DNA of 64,000 bases from Paracoccus denitrificans (GTDB taxonomy: Bacteria; Pseudomonadota; Alphaproteobacteria; Rhodobacterales; Rhodobacteraceae). The stretch spans positions 118,679-182,678 of the forward strand of contig NZ_FNEA01000010.1 in NCBI RefSeq assembly GCF_900100045.1, in the 5' to 3' direction. Shown piece after piece: positions 8,543 through 19,625 of this stretch. How positions within the stretch are numbered: position 1 is the first letter of the stretch; every line of letters begins with the position of its first letter. The notes beneath the pieces were generated by a model, which did not search any database, was not told the origin of the DNA, and saw nothing but the letters and a program-made list of their open reading frames with translations. Both the position numbers and the translations under genes were made by a program.

Positions 8543-8570
8543 TGTTAACAAAGATTGTTAACAAAGATTG
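8543..8570. promoter_or_regulatory. Twin GntR-type operator
   Basis: A 13-bp unit, TGTTAACAAAGAT, occurs twice in tandem (8543-8555 and 8556-8568). Each copy contains the palindrome TGTTAACA; the second extends to TTGTTAACAA. The site lies between the divergent racemase operon and a FadR-type GntR gene. Twin palindromes in that position are the expected operator for the local regulator. Confidence 0.6.
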
Positions 8571-8663
8571 TCATCAAGTCAACGGATTTCGTGGCGGCGG
8601 TTGCCTGCCCCGGGATTTGCCGGTAATTTCCGGGGGTCGATAAGAAAGAAAAACAGAACGCAG

Positions 8664-9344
8664 ATGGACGCCCAGCCCGAAAGCCAGATTGTCGATGCGG
8701 TCCTGAACGCGATTTCCGAGCAGCGCCTTCCCGCCGGGGCAAAGCTGGGCGAGCAGGCGCTGAGCGAGCTGTTCAATTGCAACCGTGCGAATGTCCGGCG
8801 CGCGCTGGCCTCTCTGGCTGCCAAGCAGGTCGTCGAGCTGCGTCCCAATCGCGGCGCCTTCGTCGTCACCCCTTCGGCGCAGGAGGCGCGCGAGATATTC
8901 CAGGCCCGCCGCGCGATCGAGCGGACCATTGCCCGTCAGGCCGTCGCCCGGGTGCGTGACGAGGATGTCGCCTATCTGCGCGCCAATATCGCCGCCGAGA
9001 CCGAGGCGCGGGCGCGCCGGGACAAGCCGGCCGAGTTGCGGCTGTCGCAGCAGTTCCACATGTATCTTGCGCGGCTTTCCGGCAACCGCGTGCTGGAACG
9101 CTTCCTGGCCGAGCTGACCATGCGCAGCACCCTGATCCTGGGTATGTATCCCAGTGCGAAACATGCTTGCTCGAACTGCGACGACCATGTCGGAATCGTC
9201 GATGCCCTGATGGCCCGCGACGAGGAATTGCTGCTGCGCCTGACCGATGAGCACCTGCGCCATCTGGAGGCGGAGCTGAATTTCGATCTTCCGCCCGTGT
9301 CCTCGGTCAGCCTGAAGGACCAGCTTCTCGGCTCGCCCGCATAA
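8664..9344 (+). CDS. GntR-family regulator, FadR/FCD subfamily
   Basis: A 226-aa regulator: N-terminal winged helix (about residues 5-70, with ANVRRALASLAAKQVVE followed by the wing LRPNRGAFV) and an all-helical FCD ligand domain (about 80-215). The domain's spaced histidines (QFHMYLARLSGN, DDHVGIVDAL, DEHLRHL) bind a metal in relatives. I took the ATG at 8664; upstream in-frame ATG codons add residues of no known domain. It is divergent from the racemase/NCS1 operon, with a twin palindrome between them. It likely controls uptake and metabolism of the NCS1 substrate. Effector unknown. Confidence 0.85.
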   Translation: MDAQPESQIVDAVLNAISEQRLPAGAKLGEQALSELFNCNRANVRRALASLAAKQVVELRPNRGAFVVTPSAQEAREIFQARRAIERTIARQAVARVRDEDVAYLRANIAAETEARARRDKPAELRLSQQFHMYLARLSGNRVLERFLAELTMRSTLILGMYPSAKHACSNCDDHVGIVDALMARDEELLLRLTDEHLRHLEAELNFDLPPVSSVSLKDQLLGSPA

Positions 9345-9397
9345 AGGATCGGACGGCGGCGCTTTCTTCCGCTGCTGGGCCGGGCTAAGGTCGCGGC

Positions 9398-9982
9398 ATG
9401 ACGCAGACCACCCTGACCCCTGAAGCCATTGCCGGCCTGTTCACCCGCGACGGGCGCTATCTTTGCGCACGCTGGGGGCGGCCGGTGGCGCCGGTCATCT
9501 TCGGCCTGGCCGACGACAGCCTGGCGGTGTTTCGCGACGCTCTTCGTGCGGTGCTGGCCCATGCCCGCCATCCGATCGCCGAGACCGATCCCGAGATGGG
9601 CGCGAACATGATGACCTTTTTCCTGCGCGGCTGGCAGGAATTGCGCGACCTGCCCGATCTCGACCGGCTGACCGGCCAGCCCGGCCTGGCCGAGCGGCTG
9701 CAGGGCAGCGATGCCGACCAGTATCGGCTGTTCCGCTTTGACGCCGACGGCGCCATCCGGGCCTGCATCGGCTTCGTGAACATGGGCGGGCGGCTGGCCG
9801 AGGCGCATCCGGGCCAGCTGGCCGAGACCGTCGCCGTGCGCGCCATGCTGAGCTTTGCCCGCGACGTCACGCCGACGCAGGAGCTGGCGGCGCTGATCCG
9901 CGCCGCCTATGACCCGGTGATGCCGGCCGTGGCGACCGATCCCTCGCATGCGCTGCGGCTTGCCGCGCGCCTGCGGCAATGA
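9398..9982 (+). CDS. Conserved hypothetical protein
   Basis: I do not recognise this 194-aa protein. It has no signal peptide and no clear membrane segment; it looks soluble, acidic and mixed alpha/beta. Notable stretches are RWGRPVAPVIFGL, ETDPEMGANMMTFF and GFVNMGG. A weak ribosome binding site (AAGGT) precedes the ATG. Codon use resembles its neighbours, so it is likely a real resident gene. It lies between the GntR regulator and ybgC on the same strand, but its 53-bp and 79-bp gaps do not prove an operon. Confidence 0.7.
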   Translation: MTQTTLTPEAIAGLFTRDGRYLCARWGRPVAPVIFGLADDSLAVFRDALRAVLAHARHPIAETDPEMGANMMTFFLRGWQELRDLPDLDRLTGQPGLAERLQGSDADQYRLFRFDADGAIRACIGFVNMGGRLAEAHPGQLAETVAVRAMLSFARDVTPTQELAALIRAAYDPVMPAVATDPSHALRLAARLRQ

Positions 9983-10061
9983 CCGTTTGCATGCCGGTCC
10001 CCACTCAATATTCTTGCCGGGACTTGCAGCCTTGACCTTTCCCTTGCCAGCCGGGGCCGCC

Positions 10062-10466
10062 ATGCACCGTTTCGCGATCCGCATCTATTACGAGGACACC
10101 GACCTTGCCGGGATCGTCTATTATGCGAATTACCTGAAGTTCATCGAGCGCGCGCGGTCGGAATGGCTGCGCGAACTTGGCATCGACCAGGCGGCCTTGC
10201 AGCGTGCCGGGCTGGTCTTTGCCGTGCGCCGGGTCGAGGCCGACTACCTGTCGCCCGCCCGTTTCGATGACCTGTTGGCCGTCGAATCGCAGCTTCATGC
10301 GCTGAGCCCGGCGCGGATCGTGCTGGACCAGGCGATCGTCCGCGACGGCCGGACGCTGTTCCAGGCCCGCGTCACTCTGGCCTGCTTGACGGCTGCCGGC
10401 CGGCCCGCGCGCATCCCGGCCGAGGTGGCGGCGCGGCTTGCGGCGGCCGATCTCGCGGGCAATTGA
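10062..10466 (+). CDS. ybgC: YbgC-type acyl-CoA thioesterase (Tol-Pal operon)
   Basis: A 134-aa hotdog-fold thioesterase. The active-site segment YYEDTDLAGIVYYANYLKF is at residues 9-27, with D14 as the likely catalytic aspartate. The family hydrolyses short-chain acyl-CoA and is linked in many proteobacteria to the first position of the tol-pal operon, as here. The ATG at 10062 gives the usual N-terminus two to eight residues before the motif; longer in-frame starts are unlikely. A gap of about 100 bp separates it from tolQ. Confidence 0.92.
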   Translation: MHRFAIRIYYEDTDLAGIVYYANYLKFIERARSEWLRELGIDQAALQRAGLVFAVRRVEADYLSPARFDDLLAVESQLHALSPARIVLDQAIVRDGRTLFQARVTLACLTAAGRPARIPAEVAARLAAADLAGN

Positions 10467-10567
10467 CGCAGAATTGACGCGTCCCGGGGTTGCTCCGCTG
10501 GGCGGTTCTGCTAACTGCGCTCTAGCAGAAGCCGCATCTCAGCGGCCCAAAGGACAGGCCGAATTCC

Positions 10568-11263
10568 ATGGAACAACTCGCCGGAGCCGGGCAGCCGGTC
10601 GATTTCTCGCTTATCGCGCTGTTCGCGCGCGCCTCGCTGACGGTCCAGATCGTCATGGTGATCCTGATCCTAGCCTCGTTCTGGGCCTGGGCGATCATCA
10701 TCCAGAAATTCATCAGCTTCAACGCCGCCCGGCGCGAGGCGGACCGCTTCGACCGCGCCTTCTGGTCGGGCCAGCCGCTGGACGATCTCTACGACCGCAT
10801 CGGCGAGACGCCCTCGGGCCCGGCCGAGCGCATCTTTTCCGCGGGCATGGCCGAATGGCGCCGCAGCCATCGCGACGACGGCAACCTGATCGCCGGCGTG
10901 ACCGCGCGCATCGACCGCGCCATGAACGTCACCATCAACCGCGAGAACGACCGATTGACGCGCGGCCTGCCTTTCCTGGCCACGGTGGGCTCGACCGCGC
11001 CCTTCATCGGGCTGTTCGGCACGGTCTGGGGCATCAAGACCGCCTTCGAGGAAATCGCCATCTCGCAGAACACCTCGCTTGCCGTGGTGGCGCCGGGCAT
11101 CGCCGAGGCGCTGGTGGCGACGGCGCTTGGCCTGCTTGCGGCGATTCCGGCGGTGATCTTCTACAACAAGCTCAGCTCGGACGCCGACCGCATCACCGGG
11201 GGATACGAGACTTTCGCCGACGAATTCTCGACCATCCTCTCGCGCCAGCTGGACGACGAATAA
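10568..11263 (+). CDS. tolQ: TolQ, Tol-Pal proton channel subunit
   Basis: A 231-aa inner-membrane protein of the MotA/TolQ/ExbB family. It has an N-terminal membrane segment (about residues 20-40), a long cytoplasmic loop and two C-terminal membrane segments. The conserved stretch FLATVGSTAPFIGLFGTVWG is in the second membrane helix. TolQ with TolR uses proton flow to energise TolA, which holds the outer membrane to the cell wall at the division site. It is followed one base later by tolR. A second paralogue set (exbB/exbD) is present at 53473-55272. Confidence 0.96.
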   Translation: MEQLAGAGQPVDFSLIALFARASLTVQIVMVILILASFWAWAIIIQKFISFNAARREADRFDRAFWSGQPLDDLYDRIGETPSGPAERIFSAGMAEWRRSHRDDGNLIAGVTARIDRAMNVTINRENDRLTRGLPFLATVGSTAPFIGLFGTVWGIKTAFEEIAISQNTSLAVVAPGIAEALVATALGLLAAIPAVIFYNKLSSDADRITGGYETFADEFSTILSRQLDDE

Positions 11264-11264
11264 G

Positions 11265-11729
11265 ATGGGTGCCGGGGTCGTCAAACGCAGCCGCAACGGC
11301 AAGGGCCGCGCCCGCAGCCAGCCGATGGCGGAAATCAACGTCACGCCCTTCGTGGACGTGATGCTGGTGCTGCTGATCATCTTCATGGTGGCGGCGCCGC
11401 TCTTGACCGTGGGCGTGCCGCTGGAACTGCCCAAGACCGCGGCGCAGGCCGTGCCGGCCGAGCCCGAGGAGCCGCTGAGCGTCTCGGTCACGCCCGAGGG
11501 GCCGATCTTGGTCATGACCACCGAGGTCCCCGAGGATGAGCTGGTCACCCGGCTGCGCGCCGTCGCCGCCGAGCGGCAGAGCGACAAGATCTATCTGCGC
11601 GCCGACGGCTCGATCCCCTATGCGCGGATCATGCAGGTGATGGGCGCGCTGAACGCGGCGGGCTTCAACAATATCGTCCTGGTGACCGAGGCCGGCGGGC
11701 CGCGGATGGACGCGGGCACGGACGGCTGA
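11265..11729 (+). CDS. tolR: TolR, Tol-Pal proton channel subunit
   Basis: A 154-aa ExbD/TolR-family protein with a short cytoplasmic N-terminus and a single membrane helix carrying the proton-relay aspartate D31 in INVTPFVDVMLVLL. A periplasmic domain follows, which in homologues dimerises and binds peptidoglycan. It begins one base after the tolQ stop and ends 3 nt before tolA, so the three are cotranscribed. The length is normal. Confidence 0.96.
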   Translation: MGAGVVKRSRNGKGRARSQPMAEINVTPFVDVMLVLLIIFMVAAPLLTVGVPLELPKTAAQAVPAEPEEPLSVSVTPEGPILVMTTEVPEDELVTRLRAVAAERQSDKIYLRADGSIPYARIMQVMGALNAAGFNNIVLVTEAGGPRMDAGTDG

Positions 11730-11732
11730 GCC

Positions 11733-13277
11733 ATGGACCGCGCGGAACGCATCGGCTTCTGGGTTTCGGGCTTTGCCCATGCCGGGCTTTTGGGCGCGGC
11801 GCTGGTCGGCGGCGCGCTGTTCCGACCGCAGCCGCTGGAGGCGGTGCGCATGGCCGAGGTCGCCACCATGTCCGAGGCCGAGTTCCAGTCGCTGGCCGCC
11901 GCTGCCGCCGGGCGCGGGCCGGTATCCGATGTCGCCGCGACCACGCCGGCGCAGCCGCGCCCGCCCGCCGACGAGAACCGGCTGGGCGAGGTCGAGGCGG
12001 TCAGTCCCCCGGCCCCCGATGCGCAGGCGGCGGAACTGTCCACGCCTTCGGACCGGCCCGAGGCGCGGCCGGACCTGTCGGATTTCCAGACCCCCAACCG
12101 GCCCGTCGCCGTGGCGACCGATGCGCCGCGTCCTGCCGAGCCCGAGAATACGGTCGAACTGGCGGCGTTGCCGCAGAGCAGCGACCGGCCCGATCCGGCG
12201 CGCAACCCGGCGCAGCCGCAATCCCCGGCTCCGATTCCGCAGCGTTCCGCGCTGGCGCCGGTCGAATCCTCGCGCCCCCGCGGTCGCCCCGAAGGGCTGG
12301 CCGAGGCCGTCCAGGCCCGCCGCGCCGCCGCCGATGCCGCGCGCCAGCGCGAGCAACTGCTGGCGCGGCAAGAGGCCGAGGCTGCCGCCGAACGCGCCGC
12401 GGCCGCCAAGGCCGATGAGGCCGCCGCCCGCCGCGCCGCCGAAGAACGCGCCCGCGAGGAACGCCGCGAGGCCGAGCGCAGCCGCGCCGACGCGGAAGCC
12501 GCCCGCAAGGCCGAAGAGGCCGAGGCGCGCGCGCGCCGTCAGGCTGCTGCCCAGGCAGCCGAGAAGACCGCCGCCGAGGAGGCCGCGGCCGAAAAACGCG
12601 CCGCCGAGCGCAAGGCCGAGGCCGAACGCCGCGCCGCTGCGGAGAAAGCGGCTACCGAGAAAGCGGCTGCGGAGAAGGCTGCCGCCGAAAAGGCCGCTGC
12701 TGAAAAGGCCGAGGCGGAACGGAAGGCCGCCGAGGCCAAGGCCCGCAAGGAAGCCGAGGAAAAGGCCGCGGCCGAAAAAGCCGCCGCCGAGAAGAAGGCG
12801 GCCGAGAAGGCTGCCGCCGAGGCCAAGGCCCGCGAACAGGCCGAGGCCGAGCGCAAGGCCGCCGAGGCCGCCAAGCAGGCCGCACTGAAAGAGGCGATGC
12901 AGGACCAGGGCTCGGCCGGGTCGGGCGGCGGCGGGGCGGCGGCCAGCGGCCCCCCACTGAGCCAGGGCGAGAAGGACGGCTTCCGCGTCGCGGTCGAGCA
13001 ATGCTGGAACCGCGGCTCGCTCTCGACCGAGGCCAGCCGGACCACGGTTTCGGTGCAGTTCTCGATGGCCCCGGACGGCACGGTCGAAAAGGGCTCGCTG
13101 CGCATGATCGGCCATGACGGCGGTTCGGATGCGGCGGCGAAACAGGCCTATGAGGCCGCGCGCCGGGCGATCCTGATGTGCGAAAAGGGCGGCTACAAGC
13201 TGCCGCCCGAGAAATACAACCGCTGGAAGGATGTCATCATCGACTTCAACGCCAGCGGCGGTGCGCGGGTGAAGTGA
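11733..13277 (+). CDS. tolA: TolA, envelope-spanning Tol-Pal protein
   Basis: A 514-aa protein, somewhat longer than the E. coli form. An N-terminal membrane anchor (about residues 8-28) precedes a proline-rich linker to about 190. A long Ala/Glu/Lys/Arg-rich helical region follows to about 390, with runs such as [17 protein letters not shown] small C-terminal domain (about 410-514, containing [10 protein letters not shown] and [16 protein letters not shown]) follows a glycine-rich hinge. TolA passes energy from TolQR to Pal and TolB at the outer membrane. The repetitive middle produces long spurious open frames on the other strand. Confidence 0.95.
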   Translation: MDRAERIGFWVSGFAHAGLLGAALVGGALFRPQPLEAVRMAEVATMSEAEFQSLAAAAAGRGPVSDVAATTPAQPRPPADENRLGEVEAVSPPAPDAQAAELSTPSDRPEARPDLSDFQTPNRPVAVATDAPRPAEPENTVELAALPQSSDRPDPARNPAQPQSPAPIPQRSALAPVESSRPRGRPEGLAEAVQARRAAADAARQREQLLARQEAEAAAERAAAAKADEAAARRAAEERAREERREAERSRADAEAARKAEEAEARARRQAAAQAAEKTAAEEAAAEKRAAERKAEAERRAAAEKAATEKAAAEKAAAEKAAAEKAEAERKAAEAKARKEAEEKAAAEKAAAEKKAAEKAAAEAKAREQAEAERKAAEAAKQAALKEAMQDQGSAGSGGGGAAASGPPLSQGEKDGFRVAVEQCWNRGSLSTEASRTTVSVQFSMAPDGTVEKGSLRMIGHDGGSDAAAKQAYEAARRAILMCEKGGYKLPPEKYNRWKDVIIDFNASGGARVK

Positions 13278-13335
13278 CATGGCATCTCTCCGTGCAACGC
13301 TCTATCCTGCAACCAAGACCTCCAGAGGGCGAAAC

Positions 13336-14664
13336 ATGTTGCGTAAATTCCTGCTGACTTCCGTCATGGCCCTTGCCGGCTTTGGTCTTGCCGCGCCCGT
13401 GCTGGCGCAGGACGGGCCGTTGCGGATCGAGATCACCGATGGCGTGATCGAGCCGATGCCCTTTGCCATCGCCCGCTTTCACGACGAGGGCGGGGCGGGC
13501 GAATACCTGGCGCAGGTGCAGAACCTGATTGCCGCCGACCTGACCGGCACCGGCCTTTTCCGCGAGATCCCGGCCAGCGCCCATATCGCGCGTCCCGAAA
13601 GCTTCGAGGCGCCCGTGTCCTACGAGGACTGGAAGGCGATCAACGCGCAGGCGCTGATCACCGGCTCGGTCAAGGTCCAGGGCGGCAAGGTCGTCGTCAA
13701 GTTCCGCCTGTTCGACGTCTTTGCCGGCCAGCCGCTGGGCGACGGCATGCAGTTCGATGCCTCGACCGGCAACTGGCGCCGCGCCGCGCACAAGGCCGCC
13801 GACCAGGTCTATTCGCGGCTGACGGGCGAGGGTCCCTATTTCGACAGCCGCGTCGCCTTCGTGCAGGAGACCGGCCCCAAGGACGCGCGCCGCAAGCGCA
13901 TCGGCATCATGGATTACGACGGCGCCAACGTGAAATGGCTGACCGACGATTCGACGCTGGTCCTGAAGCCGCGCTTTTCGCCGGACGGCTCGCGGCTGCT
14001 TTACACCAGCTATGCCACGGGCTTCCCTCAGGCGATGATGATGGACGTGAACTCGCTCGCCGCCCGCCAGCTTGGCGCGGGCCAGCAGGGCACGATGAGC
14101 TTTTCGCCCCGCTTTTCGCCGGACGGGCGCTGGATTGTCTATTCGCTGGAACAGAACGGCAATACCGACATCTACCAGATGGACGCCGCCACCGGCGCGC
14201 AGCGGGCGCTGACCAACGCCCCCTCGATCGAGACCTCGCCCAGCTACAGCCCCGACGGCAAGCAGATCGTGTTCGAGAGCGACCGCTCGGGCACGCCGCA
14301 GCTTTACGTCATGGGCGCGAACGGGGGCGAACCCCGGCGGATCAGCTTTGGCGAGGGGCGCTATGGCACCCCGGTCTGGTCGCCGCGCGGCGACATGATC
14401 GCCTTTACCCGGCAGGTCGGCGGCAAGTTCCACATCGGCGTGATGCGCACCGACGGTTCGGAAGAAAAAATGCTGACGGAATCGTTCCTTGACGAGGGAC
14501 CGACTTGGGCCCCCAATGGGCGCGTCGTGATGTTCACGCGGGTGACACCGGGCGGCGACGGCCAGCCGCGCCTGCATTCGGTGGATATCACGGGGCGCAA
14601 TATGCGTCCGGTCAAGATCAACGGCGCAGCTTCGGACCCCGATTGGGGGCCGCTGCTGCCCTGA
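13336..14664 (+). CDS. tolB: TolB, periplasmic Tol-Pal beta-propeller protein
   Basis: A 442-aa secreted protein. The signal peptide ([20 protein letters not shown], then VLA-Q) is cut near residue 24. An N-terminal alpha/beta domain (about 25-165) leads into a beta-propeller with repeated FSPDG-type blades ([41 protein letters not shown]). TolB binds Pal and is released by TolA. The ATG at 13336 was chosen for its signal peptide and the GAGGG 6 nt upstream; an ATG at 13279 adds residues without a function. Confidence 0.96.
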   Translation: MLRKFLLTSVMALAGFGLAAPVLAQDGPLRIEITDGVIEPMPFAIARFHDEGGAGEYLAQVQNLIAADLTGTGLFREIPASAHIARPESFEAPVSYEDWKAINAQALITGSVKVQGGKVVVKFRLFDVFAGQPLGDGMQFDASTGNWRRAAHKAADQVYSRLTGEGPYFDSRVAFVQETGPKDARRKRIGIMDYDGANVKWLTDDSTLVLKPRFSPDGSRLLYTSYATGFPQAMMMDVNSLAARQLGAGQQGTMSFSPRFSPDGRWIVYSLEQNGNTDIYQMDAATGAQRALTNAPSIETSPSYSPDGKQIVFESDRSGTPQLYVMGANGGEPRRISFGEGRYGTPVWSPRGDMIAFTRQVGGKFHIGVMRTDGSEEKMLTESFLDEGPTWAPNGRVVMFTRVTPGGDGQPRLHSVDITGRNMRPVKINGAASDPDWGPLLP

Positions 14665-14686
14665 ATTGCGTGAGATGGACAGGATA

Positions 14687-15196
14687 ATGAAAACTTTCAT
14701 GAAAATTGCCGCGGTTGGCGCCATTCTCGCGCTGGCGGCCTGCGCCCGGCCCGCGCAGGACATGCAGATCCAGGACCCCTATGCCGGTGCGGGCGGCGCT
14801 TCGGGCGTCGGCGCCTCGGTGCTGCCGGGCAGCGCCGAGTATTTCAAGGCCAGCGTCGGCGACACGGTCCTGTTCCCGCTGGACCAGTCCACCCTGACCC
14901 CCGAGGCGCGGGTGATCCTGGCCAACCAGGCCGGCTGGCTGAACCAGAATGCCGGTTTCGCCGCCGTGATCGAGGGCCATGCAGATGAGCAGGGCACCCG
15001 TGAATACAACCTCGCCCTGGGTGCGCGCCGGGCGAATTCGGTGCAGGAATACCTGATCTCGCAAGGCATCGCGCCGGGCCGGCTGCGCACCGTCAGCTAT
15101 GGCAAGGAGCGCCCGCTGGCGATCTGCTCGACCGAGGAATGCTTTACCAAGAACCGCCGTGCCGTGACGGTGGTCAGCCCCGGGGCGGGCATGTGA
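14687..15196 (+). CDS. pal: Pal, peptidoglycan-associated outer-membrane lipoprotein
   Basis: A 169-aa lipoprotein with lipobox LALAAC (lipidated C19) and a C-terminal OmpA-like peptidoglycan-binding domain (about residues 60-165), including VIEGHADEQGTREYNLALG. Anchored in the outer membrane, it binds cell wall and TolB. The ATG at 14687 starts at MKTF so that the lipoprotein signal is intact. Its stop codon overlaps the cpoB start (ATGTGATG context), so translation is coupled. Confidence 0.97.
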   Translation: MKTFMKIAAVGAILALAACARPAQDMQIQDPYAGAGGASGVGASVLPGSAEYFKASVGDTVLFPLDQSTLTPEARVILANQAGWLNQNAGFAAVIEGHADEQGTREYNLALGARRANSVQEYLISQGIAPGRLRTVSYGKERPLAICSTEECFTKNRRAVTVVSPGAGM

Positions 15197-16122
15197 TGGC
15201 TGCCCGGGGTTTCAGGGGGTTGCTTCTCGCGGCGGGGCTCGCGCTGGCGGCCTGGCCCGTGGCGGCGCAGGACGCACAGACCCTGGCCGACATCCGGACC
15301 GAGCTGAACCAGCTTTCGGCGGACCTGCAAAGCCTGCGCGCGCAGCTTGTCGCCTCGGGGCCGGCGGGCTTTGCGGCGGCGGGCGGCGACAGCGCCATCG
15401 ACCGCATGAACGCCATGGAGGCGCGGCTGGCGCAATTGACCGGCCAGACCGAGCAGTTGCAGAACCGCATCGACCGCATCGTCAGGGACGGCACCACCCG
15501 CATCGGCGACATCGAGTTCCGCCTTTGCGAGATGGAGGAGGGCTGCGACCTTGGCAGCCTGACCACGCCGACGCTGGGCGCGCAGGGCGGCGGGTCGGCA
15601 CCCTTGCCGTCTTCGGACCAGCAGGGCGCGCTGACACAGTCCAAACCCCCTTCGGCCGGGGCTGCCGCGACCGCGGCGGAAAAGGCCGATTTCGACCGGG
15701 CCCGGGAGGTGCTCGGTCAAGGTGACTTTCGTCGTGCTGCAGAGCTCTTTGCGGCCATTGCCGAAACCCATGTTGGCGGCCCGCTGACCGCCGAGGCGCT
15801 GTTCCTGCGCGGGACGGCGCTTGATTCCGCAGGCGATCTGGAAGGGGCGGGCGTGGCCTGGCTGGAAAGCTTTGCCGCCAACCCGAACGGCCCGCAGGCG
15901 GCGGATGCGTTGCTGGGCCTGTCGCGGGCCATGTCGGCCAAGGCCGGCCCGCAGGAAGGCTGCTTCTATCTTCAGGAAATCATCGCCCGCTTCCCCAGCG
16001 CTCCGCAGGCTGCCGAGGCCGAGCGGCGCATCGCCGATACCGGCTGCGACGCGCCGGTCGATGAGGACCCTGCCGGGGAGTTGGACCCCGAGGCTGCGGC
16101 GGATCTGGCGGATGACGGCTGA
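15196..16122 (+). CDS. cpoB: CpoB (YbgF), periplasmic Tol-Pal coordinator
   Basis: A 308-aa secreted protein. A signal peptide (hydrophobic LLLAAGLALAAWPVAA, cut after AQ context near residue 25) is followed by a short coiled-coil region that trimerises in homologues (about 30-110). A flexible segment and C-terminal tetratricopeptide repeats (about 170-290: FDRAREVLGQGDF, AEALFLRGTALDSAGD) complete it. CpoB links cell-wall synthesis and Tol function at division. The start overlaps the pal stop by one base. Its end overlaps tilS by 11 bp. Confidence 0.92.
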   Translation: MAARGFRGLLLAAGLALAAWPVAAQDAQTLADIRTELNQLSADLQSLRAQLVASGPAGFAAAGGDSAIDRMNAMEARLAQLTGQTEQLQNRIDRIVRDGTTRIGDIEFRLCEMEEGCDLGSLTTPTLGAQGGGSAPLPSSDQQGALTQSKPPSAGAAATAAEKADFDRAREVLGQGDFRRAAELFAAIAETHVGGPLTAEALFLRGTALDSAGDLEGAGVAWLESFAANPNGPQAADALLGLSRAMSAKAGPQEGCFYLQEIIARFPSAPQAAEAERRIADTGCDAPVDEDPAGELDPEAAADLADDG

Positions 16123-17341
16123 GCCGGTCGCGGCGCGGGTTCACGCCGCGCTGGACCGTCTGGCCGGCCATCGCCCCACGCTTGGCATTGCCCTGTCGGG
16201 CGGCGGCGATTCCACCGCCCTGATGCATCTGGCCCATGGCTGGGGCCGTGCGCGCCTGCTGGCGGCGACGGTCGATCACGGGTTGCGTCCCGGCTCGGCC
16301 GACGAGGCGCGGCAGGCCGGGCTGGCTGCCGCCGCCCTGGACATCCCCCATGAAACCTTGCGCTGGACGCGCCGGGGCGGCGGCAACCTGATGGCGGCGG
16401 CGCGCGAGGCGCGGCTGCAATTGCTGGCCGGTTGGGCCGGGCGGCACGGGCTGTCCGCCGTGCTTCTGGGCCATACGCTGGACGATCAGGCCGAGACGCT
16501 GCTGATGCGCCTGAACCGGGGCGCCGGGGTGGATGGACTGTCGGCCATGGCCCCTATGCGCGAGGCGTTCGGCGTGACCTGGCTGCGCCCCATGCTGGAG
16601 ATCGGCCGCGCCGATCTGCGGCACTGGCTGGCCGCGCGCGGGCTGGGTTGGGCCGACGACCCCTCGAACGAGAACGAGGATTTCGAGCGGGTGCGGGTCC
16701 GCAAGGCTATCGCAGCGCTGGACCTGCCGATGCGGCAGCTGGCGCAATCGGCGGCGAATCTGGCCATGGCGCGGGATGCATTGTGCGACTTTGCTTCGCG
16801 GGTGGCCGAGGGCGCGCAAAGCCGCGCCGGATCGCTGGCGCTGCCGCTGGACGCCTTTCGCGCAGCGCCGCTGGAGATCCGGCGGCGGCTTCTTGTCGCA
16901 GGGCTGCGCTTTGTCGGCGGTTCCGATTACCCGCCCCGGCGCGGGCCGCTGCTGCATGCGCTGGCGGTGCTGGAGGACGGCGGGCGGCTGACGCTGGAGG
17001 GCGTGATCGCCGAGCCGCGCGACGGTTTTCTGTGGCTGGTCCGCGAACCCGCCGCCGCCCTGCGCAGTCCCGCCGCCGAGGGCGCCGACGCGATCTGGGA
17101 CCGGCGCTGGCAGGTCGCTGGCCTGCGGCCCGGCGATCAGGTGCGCGCGCTTGGCCATGAGCCGCTGCCGGGATTCGACTGGCGCGGCGCCGGGCTGATG
17201 CGGGACGAGGCCGCGGCCAGCCCCGGCATCTGGGCGGGGGACCGGCTGATCGCGGCGCCGGTGCTGCGTCCCGCCCCGGGATATGGCGCAAAGCCGCTGC
17301 GCGGGGTGAAGGAATTCCGCGGCCTGCTCTATACGCATTGA
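16112..17341 (+). CDS. tilS: TilS, tRNA(Ile) lysidine synthetase
   Basis: A 409-aa enzyme that converts C34 of the minor AUA-reading tRNA(Ile) to lysidine using ATP and lysine. The PP-loop SGGGDS is at residues 29-34. Further family landmarks are TVDHGLRPGS, the GHTLDDQAETLLMRL segment and RPML.I.R..L. The start is the ATG at 16112, inside the last codons of cpoB, which gives the usual distance to the P-loop. It precedes ftsH, an order common in alphaproteobacteria. An essential gene in known cases. Confidence 0.93.
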   Translation: MTAEPVAARVHAALDRLAGHRPTLGIALSGGGDSTALMHLAHGWGRARLLAATVDHGLRPGSADEARQAGLAAAALDIPHETLRWTRRGGGNLMAAAREARLQLLAGWAGRHGLSAVLLGHTLDDQAETLLMRLNRGAGVDGLSAMAPMREAFGVTWLRPMLEIGRADLRHWLAARGLGWADDPSNENEDFERVRVRKAIAALDLPMRQLAQSAANLAMARDALCDFASRVAEGAQSRAGSLALPLDAFRAAPLEIRRRLLVAGLRFVGGSDYPPRRGPLLHALAVLEDGGRLTLEGVIAEPRDGFLWLVREPAAALRSPAAEGADAIWDRRWQVAGLRPGDQVRALGHEPLPGFDWRGAGLMRDEAAASPGIWAGDRLIAAPVLRPAPGYGAKPLRGVKEFRGLLYTH

Positions 17342-17365
17342 ACCTGACGCCGGAATCCCTATTTT
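17338..17365 (+). promoter_or_regulatory. Possible ftsH promoter
   Basis: TTGAAC (17338-17343), a 16-bp spacer and TATTTT (17360-17365) lie just before ftsH. The CCTAT at the -10 also fits the alphaproteobacterial heat-shock sigma-32 pattern (CTTG, about 17, CYTAT). ftsH is heat-shock controlled in several species. A weak motif match; inference. Confidence 0.35.
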
Positions 17366-17395
17366 CAAGCGAAAGCCTGTTTACCCGCGGAGGAC

Positions 17396-19297
<1,902 letters not shown>

Positions 19298-19319
19298 ACG
19301 CGTATTGGAAACAGGGAAA

Positions 19320-19345
19320 CCCCCGGGCGCAGGTCCGGGGGCTTT
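19320..19345 (+). terminator. ftsH terminator
   Basis: CCCCCGG (19320-19326) pairs with CCGGGGG (19335-19341) across an 8-nt loop, followed by CTTTG. It lies 23 bp after the ftsH stop and before a convergent small reading frame. Confidence 0.65.
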
Positions 19346-19378
19346 GCATTGGCGAAAGCTGAACGGGGCTGCGACTGG

Positions 19379-19459
19379 TCAGAGCAGCAGAAGCGCCACG
19401 GCACCCAGGGCCACGCCCAGGCCGAAACCCACATTGATCACGAAGCTGGCAACCTTCAT
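19379..19459 (-). CDS. Candidate 26-aa hydrophobic peptide
   Basis: A short open frame encodes 26 residues that are almost entirely one membrane helix: MKVASFVINVG, then FGLGVALGAVALLLL. GAGG lies 7 nt upstream of the ATG on this strand, a good ribosome binding site. It sits convergent to ftsH and divergent from chorismate mutase, in a gap that otherwise holds no gene. It resembles single-helix membrane microproteins in general but no family I can name. It could be chance in a GC-rich gap, although the lysine-then-helix pattern argues for translation. Confidence 0.45.
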   Translation of the reverse strand: MKVASFVINVGFGLGVALGAVALLLL

Positions 19460-19625
19460 CCGGTGACCTCGCAAGAAACGGGGAAGATCCCCTTTTGTCA
19501 GTTGAAACCAGAACGCCGATTCTCGCCATGCCGTTCCATCTTGAGCGGAAATCCGCCGATCGACTGCGGCAATTTGGCTACAGCCGGGGCTTGCGCAGGA
19601 CGGCGGGGCGGGGCATGGGACGGGC

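Noticed and set aside
11193..13280. Long minus-strand frame opposite tolR and tolA, rich in Gly, Leu and Arg
   Set aside because: It is the reverse reading of the TolA Ala/Glu/Lys repeat region, not a glycine-rich protein gene.
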